64,000 nt of DNA from an uncultured Lachnospiraceae bacterium (GTDB lineage Bacteria; Bacillota; Clostridia; Lachnospirales; Lachnospiraceae), in assembly GCA_910579685.1 (NCBI GenBank), contig CAJTVN010000014.1:44766-108765 (forward strand), in the 5' to 3' direction. Positions 63,129 to 64,000 of the stretch are shown here, one piece after another. Every line of letters starts with the position of its first letter. The stretch's first letter is position 1. The notes under the pieces were generated by a model. The model searched no databases and was not told the DNA's origin. It saw only the letters and a list, made by a program, of their open reading frames with translations. The position numbers and the translations under genes were made by a program.

Positions 63129-63328
63129 CGAGTCGTCCTCTCTTTCTTTAAAAGTTAATCTCCATCACTATTATAAGCTTTATCATTCTACCTTATTTCA
63201 TTTACAGCGTCAACAATCTTTACAGAAATTGTGCGGCTCCGGGCAGCGTCAATATTGAATATCCCGGCCCGGCGCATCCTTCGGGAATGCGTTTTCTCAA
63301 AGGCTGCGGTCATTCGTGAAAAGAATTT

Positions 63329-64000
63329 CTACCTATGTTTCCTCTGCATTCCCACCACACATTCAACGTGACTATCTTTGTCCAAACTTAAATCCATCTT
63401 ACTATCAATGATTGGCAGCTTAAATCCTATAGATTTCAGCCATTGACCGTTAGCCTGCTCTTCCTCGTACACCTGAATCTCATCTATCAGAGCAGACAAT
63501 AAATCTCTTTTGTCCTCCTCTTCCATCACCACATATAATTTATCAAAATAAATCAGCACCTTGTATACATTATCACCTGTCAACTTTTCAGCTTCAATTG
63601 CTTTTTTCCTGTCCCGGCAGACTGCTATGCTTTTCTCCATATCGTCTATATTATCATACATCTTATCCAGTCTGTCCTGCAAGTCAGACAGCTTCCTGTC
63701 ATAATGCCTGTCCTCAACATCCAGACTGTCTATCTGCTTTTCAAGGCTTCTTTTTGTGCCGATGTACTGCCCTAGCTGCTTCTGTTAATTTGAAATCTCT
63801 GTTTCGATTTCTGTGGTATCAACCTTCATATTGATCTTCTTCTGCATCATATCTGCAAATTTCGGGCTGCTTACAAGCTTGCTTATGACTTCCGCAACAG
63901 CATTATCCAGATTTTCTTCCTGTAACCGCTTATTAAATGTGCAGGAATGTCCCTGCAGCATCCTTCTGTGCTTGCATCCATAATAAAAATAATCTTTATA
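63329..64000 (-). pseudogene. Large serine recombinase, C-terminal part, with in-frame stop; partial
   Basis: The 3' part of a large serine recombinase (resolvase/integrase of the Tn4451/phage type) is visible. It has a zinc-ribbon-like end (KDYFYYGCKHRR), coiled coil (EDRHYDRKLSDLQDRLDKMYDNIDD) and the family end YKVLIYFDKLYVVMEEEDKRDLLSALIDEIQVYEEEQANGQWLKSIGFKLPI. A TAA at 63785-63787 breaks the frame between the zinc ribbon and coiled coil. The catalytic N-terminal domain, if present, lies beyond the window. It signals an integrated mobile element or its remnant. Confidence 0.85.

Overview
The window looks like a chromosomal segment of a gut Firmicute, most likely a Lachnospiraceae member (Clostridium cluster XIVa). 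That is inference from gene content: LplB/LplC-type sugar ABC systems without their own ATPase, lipoproteins with the L-(T/A)-(A/G)-C lipobox, a T-box leader, a BlaI/BlaR1 pair, and strong AGGAGG ribosome binding sites. Most genes are on the minus strand. No rRNA, CRISPR array or intact insertion sequence is seen.

Layout. 0-6 kb: housekeeping genes (rsmA, tatD, tRNA-Lys, an AraC regulator, an ArsP_2-type metal exporter, an RlmI-like methyltransferase, a DUF1624 membrane protein). 6-9 kb: an orphan solute-binding lipoprotein followed by a chemoreceptor. 9-11 kb: an ibrB-ibrA pair (ParB-like protein plus PAPS-reductase-like PP-loop protein). 11-32.8 kb: polysaccharide use, with glnA, lacM, lacL, a GH51 arabinofuranosidase, a sugar ABC importer, oligopeptidase F, a LacI regulator, a GH2 enzyme, an AraC regulator, L-rhamnose mutarotase, a discoidin-like protein, a GH88 hydrolase and a heparinase II/III-like protein. 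Three copies of a G(A/C)AACCGGTT(G/A)C operator tie the ABC importer to the GH88/heparinase pair. 32.8-40 kb: a DUF4143 ATPase behind four ~32-bp-spaced repeats, a BlaI/BlaR1 pair with a clear operator, and an AT-rich islet (an ATPase/nuclease-like protein, a decayed GNAT gene and an intact GNAT gene). 40-43.1 kb: a T-box-controlled operon of a short prolyl-tRNA synthetase and a cysteine desulfidase-like protein.

43-60 kb is an N-glycan utilisation locus: an LplB/LplC/lipoprotein importer, GH130 phosphorylase, two GH38 alpha-mannosidases, a surface GH85 endo-beta-N-acetylglucosaminidase with a C-terminal discoidin module, and a divergent LacI-type regulator. The pathway is readable: the surface endoglycosidase releases the glycan, the importer takes it up, cytoplasmic mannosidases trim it, and the phosphorylase splits Man-beta-1,4-GlcNAc. 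Three of its genes carry separate disabling lesions: a lost G in a G-run (GH85), an in-frame amber codon (second GH38) and a 4-bp tandem duplication (solute-binding protein). The locus is therefore either decaying, phase-variable or affected by sequence errors.

60-63.1 kb: a FIST sensor, a soluble chemoreceptor and a coiled-coil protein of unknown function in one transcription unit. 63.3-64 kb: the 3' part of a large serine recombinase pseudogene that runs off the window, the only direct sign of a mobile element.
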